From contig JAPKZA010000256.1 of assembly GCA_026394015.1 (NCBI GenBank), forward strand, positions 1 through 45,810: a DNA stretch of 45,810 nt, written 5' to 3'. The DNA is from Acidobacteriota bacterium. GTDB taxonomy: Bacteria; Acidobacteriota; Terriglobia; Bryobacterales; Bryobacteraceae. The notes beneath the pieces are model-generated. The model had not been told where the DNA came from, ran no database searches, and was given only the letters and a program-made list of their open reading frames with translations. Of this stretch, positions 32,747 through 41,172 are shown piece after piece. The position numbers were made by a program, and so were the translations under genes. Positions within the stretch are counted from its first letter, which is position 1. Every line of letters starts with the position of its first letter.

Positions 32747-34405
32747 CTACCGCGGCGTCACCTTCGGCCAAGCCAACTCAATCCCCTGCGCCGTCATCTT
32801 CGCCTGCATCGCCGCCAGCAGCTTCTTTTCCTTCCGAATCTTACGCGGCGGCTGACCTGTAATCACCGCCTCCGCCGCAATCTGCCCCGCCGCCTCGCCA
32901 ATCCCCCATTCCACCGGATGCAACCGATAGCACCCGTTCGTAATATGCGTCACCCCGAGGTTCTTACACCCCGCCAGCAGGTTCTCCACCCGCCGCGGGA
33001 TCAACGCCCCCATCGGAATCTGAAACGGCAACGAACTCACGTCGACGTAGTTGTCGCCCCCCGATGAAGGGTGCAAATCGATCCGGTAGCTCCCAATCCC
33101 CACCGTATCCGCAAACTCCTCCGCCTCGGCATTCGGCCCCGCCACCTGCCGCCGGGCGTCCGTCCCCACGTGCTGCTCCACCACCGTAAACTCCGCCAAT
33201 ATCCGCCGCGACTCCCGTATGTACGGGTACTTCGCCAACCCATCCTCCGTCCCCGCCAAGTCATGCCGCAGCCGCAGTCCCTTCCATCCCTGCTTGCCAT
33301 CCTCCCGCGGGCACTCCGTCTGCATCCAATACAGCAAACTCAGCGAAAGTTGCTTCCCCCCGGCCAAACTCTTTGCCGCCTCCGCCTCCGGAACATCGTG
33401 CAAATTCCCCAGCCAGTAGTCGTTCTGCGGCCAGTTGATCAGCGAGATATCGTTGTACGCCCCCGCGAAATTCGCCTTATTCGCAATCCGCCGATACAGC
33501 CACAAGTTCAACGGGCCCGGGCTTCCCATCCGCGCCCGCGGATCAAACGTCACCGCTCGCGGCGTCAGCTTAATCGGGTCCGACATCGCCCAACTCAACA
33601 ACTTCCCCGACCACGCCGGCTTCATCGCCGGCACATAATCCCGCCAAAACGCATACTCCTTTGGCCGGTCAATTGTATGGTCTTCCCCGTCGCGATAGTC
33701 GATCGCGTAGCAGACCGTGAACGACTGATGATTCTGCGGCTGGGCCACCTCCGGCGCGTGAGGCTCCCCTGTCTGCTTCCGCGACTCAAACCCTGTCACG
33801 TACTCGGCCTTCGCCAACGGCAACACGTCGCCGAGCTCGGTCGCGTCAATGAAGTACGGTGCCGTAACGGTCAACTCTTTCCCCGTCACTAAACTCTTCA
33901 CCGTCACCGCCCGCACCTGGTCGCCGTTCATATCGGCCTTTACTGGCCGATGCTGCAGCAGAACCGTCAACTGCCCGGCGCTCGCCCACGGCGCGAGCAT
34001 CGCCTCCAGCACATGCAGCGACACCGGCGGCTCATGCGTAATCTTCGAAACGGACCCGTCCCCCGGGTTCAAGTACGCCTTCGCCCGCGCCTCCGCCGTC
34101 AACGGATAATGGTCGCGATAGTACTGCCGGACTTTGCTCCGGTAGCTCCGGTAGAGCTGGGTGCCGCCAAAGTTCTCCACCCACGGGTGCTCATCCGGCG
34201 GCACCAACTGCGAAGTCAACTGCCCGCCCACCCAGTCGGTCTCCTCGGTCAAGATCACCCGCATCCCATTCCGCAGCGCGGCCAGCGCCGCTGCCACCCC
34301 GCCGGTGCTCGCGCCAATGATGGCGACATCCGCGCGCAGGTCACGGCCAGCCGCGGCCAACGGAGCCGCAATGATTGTTTGCAATAGGGTTCGCCGAGTG
34401 AGCAT
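32747..34405 (-). CDS. Tat-exported FAD-dependent oxidoreductase
   Basis: 552 residues. The N-terminus MLTRRTLLQTIIAAPLAAAG is a twin-arginine signal, so the enzyme should be folded with FAD before export. The Rossmann FAD-binding segment is VAIIGASTGGVAAALAALR, followed by the acidic strand end ILTEETDWVGGQLTSQ. A second FAD-contacting region lies in APYFIDATELGDVLPLA, and NLLAGCKNLGVTHITNGCYR then GIGEAAGQIAAEAV form the C-terminal FAD block. It matches the broad FAD_oxidored family often found beside polysaccharide or organic-acid genes in acidobacteria; the substrate is unknown. It is divergent from the dipeptidase gene. Confidence 0.87.
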   Translation of the reverse strand: MLTRRTLLQTIIAAPLAAAGRDLRADVAIIGASTGGVAAALAALRNGMRVILTEETDWVGGQLTSQLVPPDEHPWVENFGGTQLYRSYRSKVRQYYRDHYPLTAEARAKAYLNPGDGSVSKITHEPPVSLHVLEAMLAPWASAGQLTVLLQHRPVKADMNGDQVRAVTVKSLVTGKELTVTAPYFIDATELGDVLPLAKAEYVTGFESRKQTGEPHAPEVAQPQNHQSFTVCYAIDYRDGEDHTIDRPKEYAFWRDYVPAMKPAWSGKLLSWAMSDPIKLTPRAVTFDPRARMGSPGPLNLWLYRRIANKANFAGAYNDISLINWPQNDYWLGNLHDVPEAEAAKSLAGGKQLSLSLLYWMQTECPREDGKQGWKGLRLRHDLAGTEDGLAKYPYIRESRRILAEFTVVEQHVGTDARRQVAGPNAEAEEFADTVGIGSYRIDLHPSSGGDNYVDVSSLPFQIPMGALIPRRVENLLAGCKNLGVTHITNGCYRLHPVEWGIGEAAGQIAAEAVITGQPPRKIRKEKKLLAAMQAKMTAQGIELAWPKVTPR

Positions 34406-34435
34406 CTCTTACATCGTAGAATGGAGAAACTACCC

Positions 34436-35809
34436 ATGGTTGGTTACGACGCAATTTCCGGATATGTATCCGCTCACCAAGCGCGGCTTCTGAACGAGCT
34501 GCTGGACTTCCTTCGCATCCCCAGCGTCAGCACGCTGCCGGAGCACAAAGCCGACGTCGAACGCGCCGCCGAGTTCACCGCCGCCGCCCTCCGCGCCGCC
34601 GGCCTGCCCCACGTGGAGATCATCCAAACCGCTGGGCACCCCCTCGTCTACGCTGAAAGCCTCGCCGCCCCCGGCAAGCCCACTGTCCTCTGCTACGGCC
34701 ACTACGACGTTCAACCTCCCGACCCCCTCGAACTCTGGAACTCGCCGCCCTTTGAGCCGGTCATCGCCAACGGCAACATCTACGCCCGCGGCTCGGCCGA
34801 CGACAAAGGCCAGTTCTACACCCACATCAAGGCCATCGAAGCCCTCCGCGAACTCGGCGGCGCCCTCCCCCTCAACGTCAAATTCCTGATCGAAGGCGAA
34901 GAAGAGATCGGCGGCAAATCGGTCGCCAAGTTCGTCGCCGAAAATCCGGAGAAGCTCAAGGCCGACGTCGCCCTCGTCTCTGACACCGCCCTCTACGCCC
35001 CCGGCCTGCCGACCCTCACCGTCGGTCTCCGCGGCCTCGTCTACATGGAAGTCGAAGCCACCGGCCCCAGCCGCGACCTCCACTCCGGCCTCTACGGCGG
35101 AGCCGCGCCCAACGCCGTCTATGGCCTCGTCGAACTCCTCGCCAAAGCCAAGGACGACCACGGCACCATCCAAATCCCCGGCATCTACGACAGCGTTGCA
35201 GCCCCCTCCCCCGCCGAACTCGAAAGCTGGGCCAGCCTGCCTTACGACGAAGCCGAGTATCTCCAGGAAGTCGGCTCCTCCGCCCTCACCGGCGAACCCG
35301 GCCGTTCCACCTTCGAGAAAACCTGGGCCCGTCCCACCTTCGAAGTCCACGGCATCGCCGGCGGCTTCACCGGCGCCGGAGCCAAAACCGTCATCCCCGC
35401 CAAGGCCGTCGCCAAAGTTTCCATGCGCTTGGTGCCTGACCAGGACCCCGACTCGATCGTGGCTTCGTTCCGCAAATGGGCCGTCGCCCATGCGCCCGAA
35501 GGCGTCTCGATCGAGGTCCGCGTCCTCAGCGGCGGCCCCGGCCTCCTCGTCAATCCGGACCATCCCGCGATGGCCGTCGCCGCCCGGTGCTTCGCCGATT
35601 CCCTCGGCCGCAAGACCGTTTTCGTCCGTGGTGGCGGCTCCATCCCCATCGTCGGCGACTTCGCCCAATACCTCGGCATCCCTACTATCCTCATGGGCTT
35701 CGGCCTGCCCGATGATGGTCTCCATTCCCCCAACGAGAAATTTGCCGTCGACAATTACTACAAAGCCATCGTCACGGTCGCCCATTTCCTCGAACAGTAC
35801 GGAGCGTAA
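34436..35809 (+). CDS. M20 family metallopeptidase (dipeptidase, CPG2/ArgE type)
   Basis: 457 residues, cytoplasmic di-zinc hydrolase of dipeptides or acylated amino acids. Metal-binding and catalytic blocks: CYGHYDVQPPDPLELW, GSADDKGQFYTHIKAIEAL, FLIEGEEEIGGKS (catalytic Glu pair), VSDT and the late GLPDDGLHSPNEKF with a metal-ligand His. The lid or dimerisation domain lies in between (about 190-320). The ATG at 34436 is preferred because GGAG lies nine bases upstream; the ATG at 34421 has no ribosome site. The stop is directly followed by the murJ start. Confidence 0.92.
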   Translation: MVGYDAISGYVSAHQARLLNELLDFLRIPSVSTLPEHKADVERAAEFTAAALRAAGLPHVEIIQTAGHPLVYAESLAAPGKPTVLCYGHYDVQPPDPLELWNSPPFEPVIANGNIYARGSADDKGQFYTHIKAIEALRELGGALPLNVKFLIEGEEEIGGKSVAKFVAENPEKLKADVALVSDTALYAPGLPTLTVGLRGLVYMEVEATGPSRDLHSGLYGGAAPNAVYGLVELLAKAKDDHGTIQIPGIYDSVAAPSPAELESWASLPYDEAEYLQEVGSSALTGEPGRSTFEKTWARPTFEVHGIAGGFTGAGAKTVIPAKAVAKVSMRLVPDQDPDSIVASFRKWAVAHAPEGVSIEVRVLSGGPGLLVNPDHPAMAVAARCFADSLGRKTVFVRGGGSIPIVGDFAQYLGIPTILMGFGLPDDGLHSPNEKFAVDNYYKAIVTVAHFLEQYGA

Positions 35810-37444
35810 GTGAGCAGTCATGCCACCGAGATTCCCGGCCCAATATCGTCTAGCCAGTCGGTAGCGCGTTCGGCCGGGGTCACCAGTATCGCCGTCCTCG
35901 CCAGCCGCATCACCGGGCTGGTCCGAGAAATCGCGCTCGCTCATTACTTCGGGGCCACCGCCGCCTACGACGCCTACATCCTCGGCTTCCGCATCCCCAA
36001 CCTCACCCGGGACCTCTTCGCTGAAGGGGCGCTCAGCTCCGCCTTCGTCCCCACCTTCGTCGACGCGCTGCACAAAAAGTCGAAGGAAGAAGCCGCCCAT
36101 CTGGCCAACCTCGTCGCCACGGCCATCATCATCGTCGTCGGCCTACTCTGCCTCGTCGGCATGATCTTCGCCCCGCAAATGGTGGACCTCCTCGCCCCCG
36201 GCTTCCGTCAGCTCGAAGGCAAGCACGAACTCGCCGTCCGCCTCACGCGAATCATGTGCCCGTTCCTGCTTCTGGTCGCCCTGGCCGCGCAGTCCATGGG
36301 CATCCTCAACGCCTGCAACCAATTTGCCCTCCCCGCTCTCTCTTCCTCGCTGTTTAACGTCGGCTCCCTCGCCGTCGGCCTCTCGCTCGGCCTCCTCGCC
36401 GGCCCTTACCTCGGCATTCCGCCCATCGAAGGCATGGCCTGGGGCGTCCTCACCGGCGGCTTCATCCAACTCGGCTCCCAAATCCCCTCGCTGGTCCGCA
36501 GCGGCTTCGTCTATCGCCCGGCCATCGATTGGTCCCACCCCGGCCTCCGCCAGATCCTTCGCTTAATGGGCCCCGCCATCCTCGGCAGCGCTGCCGTGCA
36601 GATCAACGTCATGGTGAACACAAGCTTCGCTTCGGAAATCAACGGCGGCATGAGCTGGCTCGGCTACGCCTTCCGCCTCATGCAACTGCCCCTCGGCCTG
36701 TTCGGCGTCGCCATCGGCGGAGCCACGTTACCGGCCATCTCCCGTAGCGCCGCCCGCGGCGACATGGACGATTTCCGCCGCACCCTCTCCCGCTCGCTCG
36801 GCCTGGTTTTCCTGCTCACCATCCCTTCCTCCGTTGGCCTCTTCGTCCTCGGCCCGTCCATCATCGGGGCCCTTTTTGAGCGCGGCGAATTCAACGCAAA
36901 CGACACCCATCAAACCGCCCTCGCTCTCGGCTGGTTCGCCATCGGCCTCGCTGGCTACAGCGCCCTCAAAGTCCTCGTCCCGGCCTTCTATGCCCTCAAG
37001 GACGCGCGTACGCCGATGTTCGTTAGCCTCGGCTCCATCGGCATCAACTACGCCGTGGTCTCGACGATGACCACCCAAACCGGCTTCGGCCTCGCCGGCC
37101 TGGCGCTCTCCACTTCGGCCGTAGCCATCACCGGCAGCCTCATCCTGCTGACCCTCCTGAAGACTCGCATCACCGGCATCTACGGCCGCGCGCTCCTCTC
37201 GAGCGTAGGCAAAATCGTCGCCGCCGCCGCCGTCCTGTTCGCCGCCGTTTCCGCCACCACCTGGGCTGTCGGCCAGCAACTCCCGGCCGGTCAACCGCGC
37301 TATCTCGTCGACCTCGCCGTCTCCATTCCCGTTGGCCTCGCGGTCTATTACTTTGCCTGCCGCCTCCTCAACGTGGAGGAGATGGAACTCGCTGCTGAAG
37401 CCCTCGAACGTCCCTTGGCTCGCCTGCGTGCTAGACTCCGCTAA
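35810..37444 (+). CDS. murJ: lipid II flippase MurJ (MviN)
   Basis: 544 residues with about 14 membrane helices, moving lipid II across the inner membrane for peptidoglycan synthesis. The N-terminal block VLASRITGLVREIALAHYFG and the following FRIPNLTRDLFAEGALSSAF are diagnostic. LPLGLFGVAIGGATLPAISR and LFERGEFNANDT are further family landmarks. The GTG at 35810 follows the dipeptidase stop without a gap; GGAG at 35801-35804 lies in the end of that gene. It is probably co-transcribed with the dipeptidase and the zinc-ribbon gene. Confidence 0.95.
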   Translation: MSSHATEIPGPISSSQSVARSAGVTSIAVLASRITGLVREIALAHYFGATAAYDAYILGFRIPNLTRDLFAEGALSSAFVPTFVDALHKKSKEEAAHLANLVATAIIIVVGLLCLVGMIFAPQMVDLLAPGFRQLEGKHELAVRLTRIMCPFLLLVALAAQSMGILNACNQFALPALSSSLFNVGSLAVGLSLGLLAGPYLGIPPIEGMAWGVLTGGFIQLGSQIPSLVRSGFVYRPAIDWSHPGLRQILRLMGPAILGSAAVQINVMVNTSFASEINGGMSWLGYAFRLMQLPLGLFGVAIGGATLPAISRSAARGDMDDFRRTLSRSLGLVFLLTIPSSVGLFVLGPSIIGALFERGEFNANDTHQTALALGWFAIGLAGYSALKVLVPAFYALKDARTPMFVSLGSIGINYAVVSTMTTQTGFGLAGLALSTSAVAITGSLILLTLLKTRITGIYGRALLSSVGKIVAAAAVLFAAVSATTWAVGQQLPAGQPRYLVDLAVSIPVGLAVYYFACRLLNVEEMELAAEALERPLARLRARLR

Positions 37445-37449
37445 AGAAT

Positions 37450-38199
37450 ATGCAACCTGAAGTCCAAGCGCTAATCCGGCTGCAGGATTTCGACCAGTCT
37501 CTCGCCCGCCTCACGGCGGAACTGCTCGAACTCCCTAAGCGCCTCGACGCCCTCACAAAGGACGGTGCCGCCCACGGCAAACATCTCGAATCGCTCCAGG
37601 CCAGCCTGAAGGCCGACGAGACCGAGCGTCGCAAGCTCGAAGGCAGCGTCGAACTGCACAAGTCCAAAATCATCAAGCTCAAGAAGCAGTTGAACGAGGC
37701 GCAGACCCAGACTCAGTCGCAAGCCTTCGAACATGAAATCACCTGGGCCGAGTCCGAAATCGTCAAGGCCGAAGAGCGCGAACTCGAGCTGCTGATGGAA
37801 GAAGAGCAACTCCGCGGCGATGTCCAAGCGGCCAAGGTCCGGCTCCTCGAAATGCAAAAGACGTTCGAACTCGAACGCACCCAAGCGCTCACGCGCCACA
37901 AGGCCGGCAAGGCCGAAATGGCTGCTCTCGAAGAGCAACGCCAAGCGACACTGAAGACCCTGGAGCCGACCGTCGCCTCCCTCTACGAACGGCTCCGCCG
38001 CAAGCACAAGAACGGCATCGTCGCCGCCGAAGCCGTCAACTCCCAGTGCCAGTCCTGCTACATGGAAATCCGTCTCCAGCTGTGGCAGGAATTGCGAGCT
38101 TCGCAACCGTTCATGACCTGCGAGAACTGCGGCCGAGTGCTCTATATCACTACAGTCACTGGCTTCGATCCGCAATTCGGCCCCGCTCTCACCCGGTAA
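37450..38199 (+). CDS. coiled-coil protein with C-terminal C4 zinc ribbon
   Basis: 249 residues. Residues 1-185 are a long heptad-rich coiled coil (for example LESLQASLKADETERRKLEG and SEIVKAEERELELLMEEEQL). The C-terminus has two CxxC pairs, CQSC and CENC about 30 residues apart with YMEIRLQLWQEL between them, a C4-type zinc ribbon. The family (zf-RING_7/PF02591 type, as I recall it) is widespread and poorly understood; the chlamydial member CdsZ is linked to type III secretion. It follows murJ by five bases. Confidence 0.88.
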   Translation: MQPEVQALIRLQDFDQSLARLTAELLELPKRLDALTKDGAAHGKHLESLQASLKADETERRKLEGSVELHKSKIIKLKKQLNEAQTQTQSQAFEHEITWAESEIVKAEERELELLMEEEQLRGDVQAAKVRLLEMQKTFELERTQALTRHKAGKAEMAALEEQRQATLKTLEPTVASLYERLRRKHKNGIVAAEAVNSQCQSCYMEIRLQLWQELRASQPFMTCENCGRVLYITTVTGFDPQFGPALTR

Positions 38200-38209
38200 G
38201 CTGAAGTGC

Positions 38210-38953
38210 ATGATCCTTCACAGCAACGAAGTCGCCGAAATTGCTACCCCTACCGGGCCCATGCGAACCTACCTCTTCCGTCCTGTGGCGGAAGGGCGGT
38301 ATCCCGGTATCGTCCTTTACTCTGAGATTTTCCAGCTTACCGGCCCCATCCGCCGCACTGCTTCGTTCCTCGCTGGCCACGGATACATCGTGGCGGTGCC
38401 AGAAATCTACCACGAGTTGGAGCCGGCCGGCACCGTGCTCGCCTATGACCAGGCCGGTGCCGACCAAGGCAATCACGACAAGTACGCGAAGGAGCTGAGC
38501 TCGTACGACGCCGACGCCCGTGCGGTGCTCGATCACTTGAAGTCGCTGCCCGCCTGCTCGGGCAAACTCGGCGTCCTCGGCATCTGCCTCGGCGGCCATC
38601 TGGCCTTCCGGGCGGCGATGCAACCGGATGTTGCGGCCACCGTCTGTTTCTATGCCACCGACATCCACACCGGCACCCTTGGCAAGGGCAAGAACGATGA
38701 CACCCTGGCCCGCGCTGCCGAGATAACGGGCGAACTCCTGCTCTTCTGGGGCCGACAGGATCCCCATGTTCCCTTGGAGGGCCGCACCAGAATTCGGGCT
38801 CGCCTCGACGAGGCTGGCCTGAACTTCACTTGGCACGAAGTGAATGGGGCCCACGCTTTCCTGCGCGATGAAGGCCCGCGTTACGATCCGGCATTGGCCG
38901 CGCAGTGCTTGACCCAGGCGCTCGAACTGTTCCATCGCCGACTCTGCTCGTGA
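38210..38953 (+). CDS. dienelactone hydrolase family protein
   Basis: 247-residue alpha/beta hydrolase with a Cys nucleophile. The triad is Cys126 (GICLGGH), Asp184 (WGRQDPHVP) and His215 (NGAHAFLRD). The N-terminal RYPGIVLYSEIFQLTGPIRR fits the family's PGVVVIHEIFGL-like segment, with Ser-Glu in place of His-Glu. Family members hydrolyse dienelactone in aromatic breakdown, but many have other ester substrates; no other aromatic-pathway gene is close. The ATG at 38210 is ten bases after the zinc-ribbon stop. Base usage here is less C-biased than in flanking genes. Confidence 0.88.
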   Translation: MILHSNEVAEIATPTGPMRTYLFRPVAEGRYPGIVLYSEIFQLTGPIRRTASFLAGHGYIVAVPEIYHELEPAGTVLAYDQAGADQGNHDKYAKELSSYDADARAVLDHLKSLPACSGKLGVLGICLGGHLAFRAAMQPDVAATVCFYATDIHTGTLGKGKNDDTLARAAEITGELLLFWGRQDPHVPLEGRTRIRARLDEAGLNFTWHEVNGAHAFLRDEGPRYDPALAAQCLTQALELFHRRLCS

Positions 38954-38975
38954 TGGATAATGAGTTTCCGACCCC

Positions 38976-41033
38976 ATGGCCCGCATCTTATTCGCCTTCC
39001 TTTGCCTACTGCCGCTCTTTAGCGCGGATACCGACTGGCCGATCAACGGTGGACCCTACAACATCCGGTACTCGGAGTTGACCCAGATCACCCCGGCCAA
39101 CGTCGGCCAATTGCGGGTGGCCTGGACCTGGGACGCCCAGGAGGCCTTCAAGGATTCCGAGATGCAGAGCAACCCGATCATCGTCGATGGGATGCTCTTT
39201 GCGACGACGCCGAAGATGCATGTGGTGGCGCTCGATGCGCGCACCGGAAAGGAGATCTGGAACTTCGACGCCAGCGGCGGTGAGCCGATCCAACGGCGAT
39301 TCCGGCACCGCGGAGTGACGGTGCACGAGGACCGCGTGTTTGCCACGTATCGAAATCTGCTCTGGGCCATTGATCGCAAAACCGGCCAGCCGATTCGATC
39401 GTTCGGCGAAGATGGCCATATCGACCTGCGCAAGGGGTTGGGTCGGCCGTACGAGAAGCTGAGCGTGAGCGCCTCAACACCCGGGGTGATTTATGGGGAC
39501 CTCATCATTTTCGGTTCTTCCGTTCCTGAGACGCTGCCCGGTGCGCCAGGCGATCTGCGTGCTTACGACGTCCGCACCGGCGCCTTGCGCTGGACGTTTC
39601 ATACCATCCCGCACCCGGGCGAGTTTGGTTACAACACGTGGCCCAAGGATGCCTGGAAAGTGAGTGGTGGCGCGAACGCTTGGGCCGGACTCAGTGTCGA
39701 CCCCAAGCTGGGAATGGTGTTTGCGGCCACGGGGTCGGCGTCGTTTGACTTCTACGGTGCCAATCGTCACGGCGACAACCTGTTCGCCAACTGCGTCATT
39801 GCTCTTGACGCCAAGACCGGCAAGCGCATCTGGCATTTTCAGGGGGTGAAACACGATCTCTGGGACCTCGACTTTCCCGCCGCGCCCAGCCTGGTCACCG
39901 TAACCCGCAAGGGCAAGAAGGTCGACGCCGTGGCGCAAGTCACGAAGCAGGGCTTTGTCTTCTTGCTGGACCGGCGCACCGGGTCGCCGCTCTTTCCGAT
40001 CGAGTACCGCAAGGTACCCGCGTCGAAGTTGGATGGTGAGAAGGCCGCTTCCACACAGCCTTTCCCGGTCAAGCCCCCGCCGTTCGCCCGGCAGGTTTTC
40101 ACGGAGGATATGGTGACCACGCGGACGCCGGAAGCGCACCAGGCGGTGTTGGAGCAATTGCGCAAGCTGGATCCAGCGGCGATGTACACGCCTCCAAGCA
40201 CGCGGGGAACCGTGCTGATGCCGGGCACCGACGGCGGCGCCGAGTGGGGCGGCGCGGCGTACGACCCGGAGACCGGGCTGCTCTATGTGAACAGCAATGA
40301 GCAGCCATGGATCATCCGCATGGTCACGCAAGATACAACCTCGCTCTATAACAACAACTGCGCCGGCTGCCACAAAGCCGACCGCACCGGCACTCCGCCG
40401 ACCTTCCCGTCGCTCGTCGGCATCGGCGAGCGGCGCACCCGCGCCGAACTCGTCAAGTACATCAACGAAGGCACGGGCCGGATGCCCGGTTTCAGCCACC
40501 TGCGCAACGGCGTCGATGAGATTGTGACGTTTCTGCTGACCGGCAAGGATATGGCGGCGGTCGACTTGACGGCGGCGGCCAAGGAGCCTGGGTACCAGAA
40601 GTATCGCAATGAAGGCTATATTCTCATGCGCGATCCGGATGGCTATCCGCCGCTGAAGCCGCCGTGGGGCACGCTGAACGCGATCGACCTGAACAAAGGC
40701 GAGATCCGTTGGCGCATCCCGTTCGGCGAATATCCGGAACTCGCCGCCAAGGGCATGAAGGATACGGGCAGCGACAACTACGGCGGACCGGTCGTCACCA
40801 AGAGCGGCCTCCTCTTCATTGGCGCGACGAGTTTTGACAAAAAGTTCAGGGCTTACGATAAGCTCACCGGCAAGCTGCTTTGGGAGACGGTACTCCCGGC
40901 GGCCGGGAATGCGACCCCCTCGATGTATGAGATTGGTGGTCGACAATACATTGTGATCGTCTGCGGGGGCGGCAAGAACGACGCTCCCTCGGGCAGCAGC
41001 ATCGTGGCGTTTGCCCTGGCGGAAACCAGATAG
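38976..41033 (+). CDS. PQQ-dependent dehydrogenase with an inserted cytochrome c domain
   Basis: 685 residues, exported (MARILFAFLCLLPLFSA). An eight-bladed quinoprotein propeller begins WPINGGPYNIRYSELTQITP and has blade blocks such as LDARTGKEIWNFDASGGEP and GKRIWHFQGVKHDLWDLDFP. A cytochrome c domain is inserted late in the propeller: Cys462-Ala-Gly-Cys465-His466 binds heme and Met503 (GRMPGF) is the likely axial ligand. The propeller then resumes (YGGPVVTKSGLLFIGATSFD). The plan resembles quinoprotein glucose/alcohol dehydrogenases that pass electrons to the internal heme. Substrate unknown. It is 22 bases after the hydrolase gene. Confidence 0.9.
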   Translation: MARILFAFLCLLPLFSADTDWPINGGPYNIRYSELTQITPANVGQLRVAWTWDAQEAFKDSEMQSNPIIVDGMLFATTPKMHVVALDARTGKEIWNFDASGGEPIQRRFRHRGVTVHEDRVFATYRNLLWAIDRKTGQPIRSFGEDGHIDLRKGLGRPYEKLSVSASTPGVIYGDLIIFGSSVPETLPGAPGDLRAYDVRTGALRWTFHTIPHPGEFGYNTWPKDAWKVSGGANAWAGLSVDPKLGMVFAATGSASFDFYGANRHGDNLFANCVIALDAKTGKRIWHFQGVKHDLWDLDFPAAPSLVTVTRKGKKVDAVAQVTKQGFVFLLDRRTGSPLFPIEYRKVPASKLDGEKAASTQPFPVKPPPFARQVFTEDMVTTRTPEAHQAVLEQLRKLDPAAMYTPPSTRGTVLMPGTDGGAEWGGAAYDPETGLLYVNSNEQPWIIRMVTQDTTSLYNNNCAGCHKADRTGTPPTFPSLVGIGERRTRAELVKYINEGTGRMPGFSHLRNGVDEIVTFLLTGKDMAAVDLTAAAKEPGYQKYRNEGYILMRDPDGYPPLKPPWGTLNAIDLNKGEIRWRIPFGEYPELAAKGMKDTGSDNYGGPVVTKSGLLFIGATSFDKKFRAYDKLTGKLLWETVLPAAGNATPSMYEIGGRQYIVIVCGGGKNDAPSGSSIVAFALAETR

Positions 41034-41172
41034 GTTGAGCGATGTAGTGATGCCTTCGAACCCCAAGACCCCCTGCGTTCGAGCGTAACAACTGATATAG
41101 TTGCGCCCGTTGTCTGGTCGTCGCAGGACCAGGCAAAGCTGTATACACAATTCAGGGACTTCAGGAGGTTTC

